From NCBI GenBank assembly GCA_013285405.1, contig CP053446.1:2589001-2653000 (forward strand): a DNA stretch of 64,000 bases. The letters are read 5' to 3'. The DNA comes from Ignavibacteriota bacterium (GTDB lineage Bacteria > Bacteroidota > Ignavibacteria > Ignavibacteriales > Ignavibacteriaceae). The notes below the pieces were generated by a model. That model ran no database searches and had not been told where the DNA came from. It worked only from the letters and a program-made list of their open reading frames with translations. The translations under genes and the position numbers were made by a program. Below are positions 1-8,963 of this stretch, piece after piece; within the stretch, counting starts at the first letter, position 1, and each line of letters starts with the position of its first letter.

Positions 1-363
1 TTTTCCAAGTGTAATTTGTTCGGCTGCGGCAATTATAGTTTCAAATCCTGATGCACAAATTCTCTGTACCATTATTACAGGAACTTCTGTCCGAACACCT
101 GAGTAAAGAGAAATGTGTCTTGGCAGGAAGTAAGCATCGTACGAGCTTTGTCCGATATTAGCAACTATAGTTTGATCGATTTCTGAGGGACTTACTGATG
201 ATTTTTTCAATGCTGCTTTACACGCAAAGATTCCCAAATCGGTTGGCGAAACGGTTGCAAGAGCACCAGCTAATTTACCAAATGGAGTTCTTGCACCACC
301 AAGCAGATAAATATCATCATAAACAATCCCGATTCCTTTTTCTTTACTGTGGTATGATTTCAT
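1..363 (-). CDS. Thiolase (acetyl-CoA acyltransferase), N-terminal part only
   Basis: The reverse strand reads open from an ATG at 363 to the window edge, giving 121 codons of a thiolase amino terminus. Visible features are an ARTPFGK segment near residues 25-31 and the nucleophile motif QRICASGFE, whose Cys would carry the acyl group. Thiolases cleave 3-ketoacyl-CoA with free CoA, releasing acetyl-CoA. It is the last visible gene of the long minus-strand aromatic operon, 17 bases after the BadF-type ATPase gene, so a role in beta-oxidation of ring-cleavage products is the natural inference. The N-terminus starts about 20 residues ahead of the usual thiolase start. The carboxyl half with the catalytic His and second Cys lies outside the window. 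Confidence 0.85.
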   Translation of the reverse strand, partial: MKSYHSKEKGIGIVYDDIYLLGGARTPFGKLAGALATVSPTDLGIFACKAALKKSSVSPSEIDQTIVANIGQSSYDAYFLPRHISLYSGVRTEVPVIMVQRICASGFETIIAAAEQITLGK

Positions 364-380
364 CCTACAAACAGATCTTT

Positions 381-1190
381 CTATTTTACATTATTAAAAA
401 CTTTTTTCTGTGTGCTGATTCCATCTTTGTCTCCGGAAGTTTTTGCAAGAATGGATGCACCCAATGCACAAATAAACTGCGGATTATCGGGCACAACAAT
501 TTCTGTATTGAATTTTTCTTCCATAGCATTCTTTAAATAAGGATGAAACTGTGCAACGCCGCCGATGAGATAAATTTTCAGATCTTTCTCCATTCTGATT
601 TTTGAAATTCTGTTTACGATTGAAAGATAAATTCCTTTTGCTACATCTTCAACCGGTACATCACTGAAGAGCCATTTCATTATTTCGGTTTTAGCAAACA
701 CTGTACAAAAACTGTTAAGCTCATTACTGAATTTAGATTTAGCTGCAAGTTCACTCATCGCTGAAACATCAATCTCGGCTCTTTCTGCAATCTCTGTTAT
801 AAATGTACCGGTCCCTGCAGCACATTTTGTATTCATATAAAAATCAATCACTTTACCATCATTAGCACTTCTGATGACTTTTACATCTTCACCACCCACA
901 TCTACGATTGTTTTTTCTTCATTACATAGAGCAGATACACCTGCAGATGCACAGTAAATTTCTGTCTTTGTTATATCAGCAAAATCATTGTGTTCACGTC
1001 CGTAGCCTGTTGCACAGGTTTTTTTAATCTGAAAGTTTGAGAATATATAATTTTGAATTTTTTCTTTCTCCTTTTTGTCCCGGCTAAGAGTTCTGATAAC
1101 ATTTTTATACATAATGTTACTGGAAGAATCAGTGACAACAAACTTCATAAATGATGAACCTATATCTATTCCGAGATAATGCTTATTCAT
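381..1190 (-). CDS. BadF/BadG/BcrA/BcrD-family ATPase, third copy (dehydratase/reductase activator-like)
   Basis: This 269-residue protein belongs to the ASKHA-fold ATPases that hydrolyse ATP to push low-potential electrons onto 2-hydroxyacyl-CoA dehydratases or benzoyl-CoA reductases. The phosphate-binding start LGIDIGSSFMK is at residues 6-16. The two cluster-ligand Cys are visible in KCAAGTGTF and SFCTVFAKTE, which in homodimeric activators hold one [4Fe-4S] cluster between subunits. Its length fits HgdC and BcrD rather than the longer BcrA. The start overlaps the stop of the upstream Mo-subunit gene by one base (TGATG), implying translational coupling. Because bcrA and bcrD already supply the reductase ATPases, this copy may serve the extra dehydratase-like protein at 5955-7154. 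That pairing is inference. Confidence 0.85.
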   Translation of the reverse strand: MNKHYLGIDIGSSFMKFVVTDSSSNIMYKNVIRTLSRDKKEKEKIQNYIFSNFQIKKTCATGYGREHNDFADITKTEIYCASAGVSALCNEEKTIVDVGGEDVKVIRSANDGKVIDFYMNTKCAAGTGTFITEIAERAEIDVSAMSELAAKSKFSNELNSFCTVFAKTEIMKWLFSDVPVEDVAKGIYLSIVNRISKIRMEKDLKIYLIGGVAQFHPYLKNAMEEKFNTEIVVPDNPQFICALGASILAKTSGDKDGISTQKKVFNNVK

Positions 1191-3994
1191 CAGTCTGGTT
1201 TCTTCTTACTATTTATAGCATTCAGAACTTTTTCCGGAGTGATCGGGAGCTCAAATATTCTCACACCAATTGCATCTGCAACAGCATTTGCAATTGCTCC
1301 TAGAATCGGAAGAGTAGCACCTTCACCCACTTCCTTTGCACCGAACGGACCATTCGGTTCATAACTGTCAACAATTGAAGTATCAATTGCCGGTATGTCT
1401 GCAGAAGTTGCAATCAAATAATTATGCAAATCCCCGTTGAGCAGCTTTCCTTTTGAATTGAAAACCTGATCTTCAAGCAAAGTTTCGCTCATAGTCATAA
1501 CAATTGCACCTTCAATCTGTCCTTCAACAGCCAGAGGGTTGATAGCGGTTCCGCAATCATGAGCATCCCAGAAATTAAGCACTTTAACTTTTCCTGTTTC
1601 CATATCAACCTCAACTTCACAAACAGAAGCCGAGAAAGAAAAAGCCGGGGATGTTCCCACAGTTGCGCCTTTATATTTTCCTCCAAGCCCTTCTGGTGGT
1701 GAGTAATGACCACGTCCAACAAGCGGACCTTTCTTTGAAAAGAATTCCGCCGCCACTTTATCCCACGGAACAAAATTTTCTGAGTTATTTTTTTCATAAA
1801 ATTTATTTTCACGTGCTTCAATTTTTTCTTCACATACATTTAATAAACCGGAGGCAAACGGAAGAATCTGTTTTCTTACTTCATCGCCAGCCATTTTAGA
1901 GGCATTGCCTCCCATTAGTGTAACCCGGCTTGAGTAAGCCCCGAAACCTATTGGAGTTAAATCACTGTCGGCAGCAACCACACTTATTTTATCAAGAGTA
2001 ATTCCCATTCCTTCTGCTGCTGCCTGTGCTAAAACAGTATTTGATCCCTGACCTATATCTGCATCACCGATATATAAAACTGCTTTGGAACCATCTTCTA
2101 AAACACGAATGATTGCATTGGAGTGCGGAAATTGTGATCTATAAATAGGATAACCTGCACCTGATACAAATCCACCACATCCGATACCAATTCCTCTTCC
2201 TTTTGGAAGTTTGCCTTTCTTTTTATCCCATCCTGATTTTTTTCTTGCCAGTTCAAGGCAAGCTTTTAATTCGCAGGAATGAATATCGAGATCATTACAA
2301 GTTCGCGTTTCCGGTTCCATTGCATTCTTTAAACGAATGTCAATATGATCCATACCAATATCATCAGCAATCATTGAAAGCAGAGACTCGAAAGCGAAAC
2401 GAGGATGGGGCGTTCCATGACCGCGGAAAGCTCCGCATGGAGGAAGATTTGTATTTATTCTGTAACCGTCATATTTGTAGTTAGGCATTTTATACAGAGT
2501 TGGCAGCATTGAACCAGCATAATAAGTTGTGACGACTCCGAAACTTGAATAAGCTCCGCCTTCGAGAATAACTTTTTGCTGAACTGCAGTAATTCTTCCA
2601 TCTTTTTTTACACCAATTTTCAGATCAATATATTGTTTGTGTCTGCCTCTGCCATACAAATACATTTCCTCTCTGTTGAAACGCATCTTAACAGGGCAGC
2701 CGGTTTTTTTTGCAAGAAGAATTGAAAGAACTTCCAGCATGTTTGTGGCAGCTTTTGCGCCGAAGCCGCCACCGCAGTTTGTCATTATTACTCTGATATT
2801 TCCAAGAGGCAAATTAAGTATGCGAGAAAGCTGATGATGAACATAGTGAACAACCTGTGTGGAAGTGTATAGTGTAACTCTTCCGTGTCTGTCCCATTCA
2901 GCAATAGCAACGTGTGGTTCCATTGAGTTCTGATAAGTTCTGTTGCCAATAAATCTTTCTTCTCTAACATAATCTGCTTCGGCAAAACCTTTTTCAACAT
3001 CACCAAAGTGATGATTAACACTTGTGTTAATATTATTTTCAAATTTATCATCGAACAGACGTGGTGCACCATCTTTCATGGCTTCAATCGGATCGAATAC
3101 AGCAGGCAGCTCATCAAAATCTACTTTAATTAATTTTAGAGCTTTGCAGCAAGTTTCTTCATCAACTGCAGCAACAGCAGCAATCACATCACCAACATAT
3201 CTTACTTTATCAATCGCCAGAACATTTTCATCGTAGCGGGGCGGTGATGTTCCGTATGTAATTTCAGGTACATCGGCGCCGGTCAGTATTGCTTTCACTC
3301 CAGAAAGTTTTAAAGCTTCGGAAGTATCTATTGATTTAATTTTTGCGTGAGGAAGAGGACTTAAGAGAAGTTTTCCAAAAATCATATTCGGAAGAACTAT
3401 ATCATCAGTATAAATTGCTCTCCCTGTTGCTTTATCAGGAGCGTCCAATTTCGGGAGTCGTTTTCCCACAACTGAAAGATTCATTGCAGATTTTTGCGGC
3501 TGATATTCAATTGGTTTTGGTTCTTTTCCATCAAGATATTCAACAGCAGTTTCAACAGCTTCAATAATTTTTGTATAGCCCGTGCATCTGCAAAGGTTTC
3601 CTGACAACGCTTCTTTAATTTGTTCTTCAGATGGATGTGGTGTTTCATCAAGAAATGATTTCGTTCTTATTACCATTCCGGGAGTACAGTAACCGCATTG
3701 TATCGCACCTTTTTCAACAAATGCTCTCTGGATAGGATGAAGATTTTCACCATTGGCAATGCCTTCAATGGTAGTAATACTTTGTCCTTCTGCCTGAATT
3801 GCAAGAACCAAACAAGAGTTAACTGCTTTACCGTTTAGCAGAACTGTGCAAGCGCCGCAATCGCCCATTTCACAGCCAACCTTTGTTCCTGTAAGCCGAA
3901 GTTCTTCACGAAGTAGTGTGGCTAAAGTAGTTACGGGCTTTACAGCCACTTCATATTCATTACCATTAACTTTAATTTTTATTAATTGTTTCAA
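1190..3994 (-). CDS. Fused [2Fe-2S] plus molybdopterin subunit of a xanthine-dehydrogenase-family hydroxylase/reductase
   Basis: A 934-residue protein joins two parts that are separate genes in many relatives. Residues 1-160 are the small FeS subunit: the plant-type cluster motif CEMGDCGAC with a distal Cys, then the second cluster with CGYC and CRC. From about residue 175 it is the large Mo-binding subunit, with GGGFGAK, CGAFRGHGTPH and a C-terminal GAKEVGEG carrying the catalytic Glu of the family. With the FAD protein just upstream it would form a complete Mo hydroxylase. In an operon with benzoyl-CoA reductase, a 4-hydroxybenzoyl-CoA reductase-like role is plausible. The substrate cannot be read from sequence, and other aromatic or N-heterocycle dehydrogenases are possible. 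XdhC is encoded at 15885-16787. Confidence 0.85.
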   Translation of the reverse strand: MKQLIKIKVNGNEYEVAVKPVTTLATLLREELRLTGTKVGCEMGDCGACTVLLNGKAVNSCLVLAIQAEGQSITTIEGIANGENLHPIQRAFVEKGAIQCGYCTPGMVIRTKSFLDETPHPSEEQIKEALSGNLCRCTGYTKIIEAVETAVEYLDGKEPKPIEYQPQKSAMNLSVVGKRLPKLDAPDKATGRAIYTDDIVLPNMIFGKLLLSPLPHAKIKSIDTSEALKLSGVKAILTGADVPEITYGTSPPRYDENVLAIDKVRYVGDVIAAVAAVDEETCCKALKLIKVDFDELPAVFDPIEAMKDGAPRLFDDKFENNINTSVNHHFGDVEKGFAEADYVREERFIGNRTYQNSMEPHVAIAEWDRHGRVTLYTSTQVVHYVHHQLSRILNLPLGNIRVIMTNCGGGFGAKAATNMLEVLSILLAKKTGCPVKMRFNREEMYLYGRGRHKQYIDLKIGVKKDGRITAVQQKVILEGGAYSSFGVVTTYYAGSMLPTLYKMPNYKYDGYRINTNLPPCGAFRGHGTPHPRFAFESLLSMIADDIGMDHIDIRLKNAMEPETRTCNDLDIHSCELKACLELARKKSGWDKKKGKLPKGRGIGIGCGGFVSGAGYPIYRSQFPHSNAIIRVLEDGSKAVLYIGDADIGQGSNTVLAQAAAEGMGITLDKISVVAADSDLTPIGFGAYSSRVTLMGGNASKMAGDEVRKQILPFASGLLNVCEEKIEARENKFYEKNNSENFVPWDKVAAEFFSKKGPLVGRGHYSPPEGLGGKYKGATVGTSPAFSFSASVCEVEVDMETGKVKVLNFWDAHDCGTAINPLAVEGQIEGAIVMTMSETLLEDQVFNSKGKLLNGDLHNYLIATSADIPAIDTSIVDSYEPNGPFGAKEVGEGATLPILGAIANAVADAIGVRIFELPITPEKVLNAINSKKKPD

Positions 3995-4003
3995 TGTCTT
4001 CTA

Positions 4004-4897
4004 TTATTTTTTTAAAGATTTTTTTGCACGATTTATTGCTTCAATTAGTGTCCGTTGTGAAAGTGTTTTAACAAGGTTTCTTCTGAAATAAGCACTGCCT
4101 CTTATATCATCAATAGGCAGAGAATCTTTTTTTACAGCTTCACCAACTTTATCAAGCAGCATTAAGTTTGTTTCGATCTCATCAATTTTCTCTCCATTCA
4201 AAATATCGGAAGCTGATTTACTTACAACAGGTGTTGGTGCAACAGCACCGACAACAACCATAGAATCAGCGACAACATTTCCATCAATTCTAATCATAAC
4301 TGCTGAAGAAGCAACAGAAATAGATGCGGCTTCTCTTAAACCAAACTTGAGAAAACTTATTCCTGATCCGGCTTTAACTTTAGGTATGATTATCCGGGAT
4401 AATATTTCTCCTTTTTCAAGTGAAGTTTTTTTGTGATTCAGGAAGAAGTCTTTAATTGATATATTCCTTTTACTCCGGACAGAAACCACTTCGAGATTTG
4501 CATTACCAGCAATTAAAACAGGTGCCATATCACAGCAGGAAGCACCCGTGCAAAGATTTCCACCTATTGTTCCTGTGTTCCGTATCTGGTCACTGCCTAT
4601 TTCCTTCGCAGTTTCTGAAAGAACAGAAAAACTTTTTTTAATTAATGATGATTCAATTATTTCGTTGTGGGTTACAGCAGCGCCGATATACAGATTCTTA
4701 TCATCTTCATTGATAATTTTTAATTCACTTATTCCTGAAAGTGAAATCAACTCATTGTTATTACGCAGCTCTTTTTTCATTTCGACGAGAACATCGGTGC
4801 CTCCTGCAATCGCAGCTCCGTTTTCAGACTTCTCAAGAAGTGAACATGCTTCCTGAAGATTTTGAGGTTTATGGTATATAAAATCCGGCAAATACAT
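4004..4897 (-). CDS. FAD-binding subunit of the molybdenum hydroxylase (CoxM/HcrB-like)
   Basis: The 297-residue product has the two FAD-binding motifs of the family: AGGTD near residue 32 and TIGGNLCTGASCCD near residues 110-122. It would pass electrons between the [2Fe-2S] clusters of its partner and an external carrier. It lies 9 bases upstream of the fused FeS-Mo gene in the same operon. True 4-hydroxybenzoyl-CoA reductase beta subunits carry an extra insert of about 40 residues that binds a [4Fe-4S] cluster. This protein has the short CoxM-like length with no obvious cysteine-rich insert, which weakens a strict 4-hydroxybenzoyl-CoA reductase assignment. The start is the ATG at 4897. Confidence 0.85.
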   Translation of the reverse strand: MYLPDFIYHKPQNLQEACSLLEKSENGAAIAGGTDVLVEMKKELRNNNELISLSGISELKIINEDDKNLYIGAAVTHNEIIESSLIKKSFSVLSETAKEIGSDQIRNTGTIGGNLCTGASCCDMAPVLIAGNANLEVVSVRSKRNISIKDFFLNHKKTSLEKGEILSRIIIPKVKAGSGISFLKFGLREAASISVASSAVMIRIDGNVVADSMVVVGAVAPTPVVSKSASDILNGEKIDEIETNLMLLDKVGEAVKKDSLPIDDIRGSAYFRRNLVKTLSQRTLIEAINRAKKSLKK

Positions 4898-4956
4898 TTA
4901 ATTTATTATTTATTATTTATTATTTATGATTTATTTTTGAAGATATATTATGTGAT

Positions 4957-5949
4957 TCACATTCCTTCGCTGACAAGTTCTTTACTGATTCCATCTTTAA
5001 TGTTGAAAGCATTTTTATGTGAAATAGCTTTAACAAGATTTGTGAATGTCAGATTTAATGGTGTTCTGATGTAATGTTTTTTCCCGAACTCAACAATTTT
5101 CCCGTTCATAAAATCAATCTCTGTTTCTCTTCCGCTCAATAAATCAACCGCGAGAGAAGGGAAGTGATCACCGGCATTTTTCAGATATCTGATACAAAGC
5201 TTAACAAAGTTATCTCCGAACTTAATATCCTCAGCTTTGCCGACTTCCATTGCCTCTAAAATTAATTGTTCAATTATCACAAGAGTATCGGGATGAGCCA
5301 TCGCTTCTCTCATTGTTAATCTTGAAATCGCACAAAGAGGACTGAGTGCTGCATTAAGAATTGTTTTTTCCCAGACTTTATCTTCGATACTAAAAGAATC
5401 AAGACATTTTGTTTCAAGATTTACTCCTGTAAGTTGATCAGAAAGCCACTGAGCCGTTTCTGATTTTGAATCATCAATCGAAGCGATATAATTCGGCGGA
5501 TTAAAAAAAGTTACATTCACTACATTCGGTGCGTTAAGATTTCCCGCAAAATTAATCACCATCCTAAGTATGTTGGAATCATTAAACAAACTATGGTACA
5601 TCCTTCTTATCTCAATACCATTTTGAGCTATCAGTAAAAGTGTATTTTTTATTTTTTCTTTTTGAATCTGCTCCATTATTGAATTAACATGATAGGCTTT
5701 AACAGAACTTATCAGAACATCAATATCATTATTCAGCATATCATCAACAGATGAATAAACGTGATTAAAGTATAACAGCTTTTCAATTCTGCCTACCAGT
5801 TCAATTCCGCTGCTTCTTATCAGGTTGATTTTTCTTTTTTCAACATCGCAGATGTGAACATCACATCCGGCTTCTTTAAAATGTGTCGCGAGAGTCAGAC
5901 CAACCGGACCTAATCCGATCACACCAATTTTATATTTTCCTGCATCCAT
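4957..5949 (-). CDS. Ketopantoate reductase (PanE/ApbA)-family oxidoreductase
   Basis: The 330-residue protein begins with a Rossmann NADP-binding segment, IGVIGLGPVG at residues 8-17. It contains SSVKAYH, whose Lys matches the catalytic lysine of ketopantoate reductases, and an IAQNGIE motif. The C-terminal helical domain is typical of the family. The standard member reduces 2-dehydropantoate for coenzyme A synthesis. Here it sits inside a catabolic operon, 5 bases downstream of the dehydratase-like gene, so reduction of a different 2-oxo or 3-oxo acid is equally possible. A role in supplying pantoate and hence CoA for thioester chemistry cannot be excluded. Confidence 0.8.
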   Translation of the reverse strand: MDAGKYKIGVIGLGPVGLTLATHFKEAGCDVHICDVEKRKINLIRSSGIELVGRIEKLLYFNHVYSSVDDMLNNDIDVLISSVKAYHVNSIMEQIQKEKIKNTLLLIAQNGIEIRRMYHSLFNDSNILRMVINFAGNLNAPNVVNVTFFNPPNYIASIDDSKSETAQWLSDQLTGVNLETKCLDSFSIEDKVWEKTILNAALSPLCAISRLTMREAMAHPDTLVIIEQLILEAMEVGKAEDIKFGDNFVKLCIRYLKNAGDHFPSLAVDLLSGRETEIDFMNGKIVEFGKKHYIRTPLNLTFTNLVKAISHKNAFNIKDGISKELVSEGM

Positions 5950-5954
5950 AATAG

Positions 5955-7154
5955 TTAAACCAATTGTTCAATGAATGTTTCTATTTTAGTTGTTGTTTGT
6001 CCTTCAGAAAAAAATCTCAGATCACATAAATCTCCTTCAATAACAAGAGTTTCAACATTTGCTTCTTCTCTTAAACGATATGGCATTCCAAACCGGGCAT
6101 TGGAATTATTAAAGCACGTTTTTGCGTCGTGAAAAATCACGCCGTCAATTCTATATTCTTCAATAAAGTGTTTTAACATTTCAAGCTTTACTTTTTCACT
6201 TCTGTTAATAAATATTTTAGAATAGGCAAGTGCAGTTGATTCGAAAGGATTTTTTTCATCGAAGTCATCAAATATCCAGCTATTGCAGTAAGTAGATGCA
6301 ACAACCGCAGTATTGTTTTCTACGAACAGGTTTGATAAAAATCTCAGCTTTCCCCAGATAGGCATTCCTTCCCAATAAACACGGCATCTGTCTTTGCTGA
6401 TAAATCCGGTATTTGTTTCTATGTTGGTGCTCAACTCCTCAAGTAAATACTTGTAATAATCTACGGCAGTTTGAGTTCCTCTTAAAATTACAATCGGACC
6501 CATGTGTATTACACCGTCAAAAAAACTTATTGGAGGAGGAGAATGTTTTGCCGTTTCCAGAACTTTTCTCCAAAGCGAAGTAGCTTCTTTGCTCAATCTT
6601 ACAGTTTCTCTAAAGCTGTCCAGATCAAATTTTTTACCCGAAGTTTCTTCACAAACAGGTATCATATCTCTATACTGATTTGCAACATCCTCAATGTCAG
6701 ATTTTTTTATTTCGCCGAGATATCTGGGAGGATGAATTCCTGCGATCTGACATTTAAACTCATTGCTGAAATATGTGAACCAATCCTGAACTTCCCGGCA
6801 CTGATTTGTTGAGTACACTATCAGGTCTGGTTTGGGAATCGAGTCAAGTGAATAATGTTTTGAAAGTGGAGTTTGTTTATGAAGATAAGCACCGATATCC
6901 GAAGTTAAATATGAGCAGATGTCATTCGAGTAACCGAGCTTTGCAGCAGTTGGTATGTAATCGCCTGCAGTTCTGCTTGCACCGAGCAATGCACCATGAT
7001 TTTCGGGGAAGTAAACTTCAAACCCAAATGATCTGAGAAGTTCAGCCGGACCAACACTTGTGCACCACGCAATTTTTTTATTGTGATTACCTAATGACTG
7101 ATAGTAATCACTCATCAACTCCCTCAAAACTTTTGTTGCTTTTATTTCATACAT
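5955..7154 (-). CDS. 2-hydroxyacyl-CoA dehydratase / BcrB-like FeS protein
   Basis: The 399-residue protein belongs to the HgdB/BcrB/BcrC superfamily (2-hydroxyacyl-CoA dehydratase D component). Cysteines in the three family positions are seen: AWCTSVGP near residue 30, NDICSYL near residue 80 and STNQCREV near residue 115. In the family these hold a [4Fe-4S] or larger cluster. Only one such subunit is encoded here beyond the bcrB/bcrC pair, so it may work as a homodimer, as double-cubane cluster proteins and YjiM-like proteins do. It lies 21 bases downstream of the ligase gene. The substrate is unknown. Confidence 0.8.
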   Translation of the reverse strand: MYEIKATKVLRELMSDYYQSLGNHNKKIAWCTSVGPAELLRSFGFEVYFPENHGALLGASRTAGDYIPTAAKLGYSNDICSYLTSDIGAYLHKQTPLSKHYSLDSIPKPDLIVYSTNQCREVQDWFTYFSNEFKCQIAGIHPPRYLGEIKKSDIEDVANQYRDMIPVCEETSGKKFDLDSFRETVRLSKEATSLWRKVLETAKHSPPPISFFDGVIHMGPIVILRGTQTAVDYYKYLLEELSTNIETNTGFISKDRCRVYWEGMPIWGKLRFLSNLFVENNTAVVASTYCNSWIFDDFDEKNPFESTALAYSKIFINRSEKVKLEMLKHFIEEYRIDGVIFHDAKTCFNNSNARFGMPYRLREEANVETLVIEGDLCDLRFFSEGQTTTKIETFIEQLV

Positions 7155-7175
7155 AAAGAAAAATACCCTGATATT

Positions 7176-8945
7176 TTATTCATCAAGCGGAAGTATATAA
7201 ACATTGCCTACCACTTTCACATCTTCTCCATAAAGTTTTTCGATATGAGATTTATAAAATTCTTTAACATTATTCGGTGCAAGTTTTAGTGAAGGAGTCA
7301 ATGTTTTATTTTCTATAGAAAGCTCATCATCAACAAGCATTGCTGCTTTTATCCAGGAAAATTTCTGATTCATATTGTAGTTTAATTCTTTCAGACAATG
7401 TGAAAGACATCCCGAAAGCTCGGAAATACCTTCCGGACAGTTGCACTCAGGAAAATCTCCATTAACATTATTTGTTTTATCAAGTAGTCTATGGTTCGGA
7501 AATAATAAAGCAACTGGATAATTTCTTCCTTTACCTTCAACAAGAGCATACGAGATATACGGACATTTTTTTAAGATGCTGCTTTCAATTCTTGTCGGAA
7601 TAACTTTTTCTGCATTGAGAAGTTTGAATATTCTATCCTTTCTTGTAATCAAACGCAAACCGGAATCGGTGATCTCACCAATATCACCGGTGCAGAACCA
7701 TCCGTCATCCGTAAAAATATCTTTATTAGCCAGATCATTTTTATAGTAGCACTTCATTATGTTCGGACCTTTAACGAGTATTTCGCCATCTTCCGCAAGC
7801 TTAATTGTAACACCGGGAATAGGAAAACCGACAACTCCGGGTTCTCTTTTAATTTCCGGATCGGTAAGTGTACAGCAGGGTGATGTTTCTGTGAGTCCAT
7901 ATCCTTCAACAACAGGAATTTTTCTCATTTCAAATTCATCGGAAATTCTTTTGGGAAGCGGCGCTGCAGCAGTAAAAACAAATTTTAATCCGGGATGAAA
8001 AAATTCTTCTTCAGCTTTTTTATCTCCACCAATCAAATCTATAATTGCCTGATAGATAAGTGGTACACTAAAAAAAACAGTTGGTTTTATTTCTTTCCAG
8101 TTTTTAAGTATTTCAGCCGGGTCTGTACCGAGACTCGATTCAAGAGTCATCGAAGCACCGTTATATAACGCTCCGAATATTTCAAAAATTCCACCGAAGC
8201 TGTGATGCCAGCGCAGATAACTAAGGAAGCGATCATTCGCATCAAGGTTAAGAGTAACTTGTATTGCAGCCTGCTGAGATAAAATATTTTTGTGTGAAAG
8301 CTGAACACATTTTTCATTGCCCATTGTTCCTGATGTGTACATATTCAGACAGATATCGTCAGGATGTGTATTAAAGTTCAGGCTGGAAGCAGAATTCTTA
8401 TTTTCATTCAGAAGCTCAGAAAACGGATGAAGGTTTTTATGTTTTAATCTCCGGCTGGTAAGTTCTGCTGAACTTAATTCATTAAAAATGAAAATGTGTT
8501 TTAGCGGAAGCTCACGTATTATCTTGTCCAATTGCTCAGTGTTTCCAACCGTTAAAAACTTTGCATCCGAATGCTGTATTAATTGTTCTGCTGTTTCACT
8601 ACTGTAGTTAAAGAAGATGGGAACTGCAACTCCGTCTGCAGCCATAAGAGCAAGTTCAAGTTCAAGCATTTCAAATCTGTTACGTGAAAAAATCACCATT
8701 TTATCGCCTTTGTTAAATCCAAACTTTTTTAAGTTTGATGCGATATTGCAGATATCAGTATATAATTGATTCCAGTTTAACTCAATGTATTTTTCATCTC
8801 TCTTTTCTCTGAAGACAATTTTATTTCCGAATTTATCAGCATTTCTTCTGAGCATCTGCGCAATATTGGGAACCACTTCTCCCAATTTTGTATTGCAAAT
8901 CATCAAGTTCGAATCAGAAATAATATTTTCGTTATCTTTTTTCAT
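7176..8945 (-). CDS. AMP-forming acyl/aryl-CoA ligase
   Basis: The 589-residue protein is an adenylate-forming CoA ligase. It has the P-loop MYTSGTMGNEK near residue 203, the GYGLTETSP motif near residue 345 and the FCTGDIGE hinge motif near residue 420, followed by a C-terminal small domain. Overall style and length resemble long-chain acyl-CoA synthetases (FadD15-like) more than classic benzoate-CoA ligases, so the substrate is uncertain. Position in the operon, 18 bases after bcrD, suggests it activates the aromatic acid or a downstream intermediate to its CoA thioester. The segment around residues 490-510 carries a short Cys-rich stretch (CNCPE) that is not part of the usual core. Confidence 0.85.
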   Translation of the reverse strand: MKKDNENIISDSNLMICNTKLGEVVPNIAQMLRRNADKFGNKIVFREKRDEKYIELNWNQLYTDICNIASNLKKFGFNKGDKMVIFSRNRFEMLELELALMAADGVAVPIFFNYSSETAEQLIQHSDAKFLTVGNTEQLDKIIRELPLKHIFIFNELSSAELTSRRLKHKNLHPFSELLNENKNSASSLNFNTHPDDICLNMYTSGTMGNEKCVQLSHKNILSQQAAIQVTLNLDANDRFLSYLRWHHSFGGIFEIFGALYNGASMTLESSLGTDPAEILKNWKEIKPTVFFSVPLIYQAIIDLIGGDKKAEEEFFHPGLKFVFTAAAPLPKRISDEFEMRKIPVVEGYGLTETSPCCTLTDPEIKREPGVVGFPIPGVTIKLAEDGEILVKGPNIMKCYYKNDLANKDIFTDDGWFCTGDIGEITDSGLRLITRKDRIFKLLNAEKVIPTRIESSILKKCPYISYALVEGKGRNYPVALLFPNHRLLDKTNNVNGDFPECNCPEGISELSGCLSHCLKELNYNMNQKFSWIKAAMLVDDELSIENKTLTPSLKLAPNNVKEFYKSHIEKLYGEDVKVVGNVYILPLDE

Positions 8946-8963
8946 TTGAAATATTGAAATCTC

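Noticed and set aside
198-536. Plus-strand open frame of 112 codons
   Set aside because: It lies antisense to the thiolase start and the BadF-type ATPase gene, both well supported by motifs, and its translation has no protein-like pattern.
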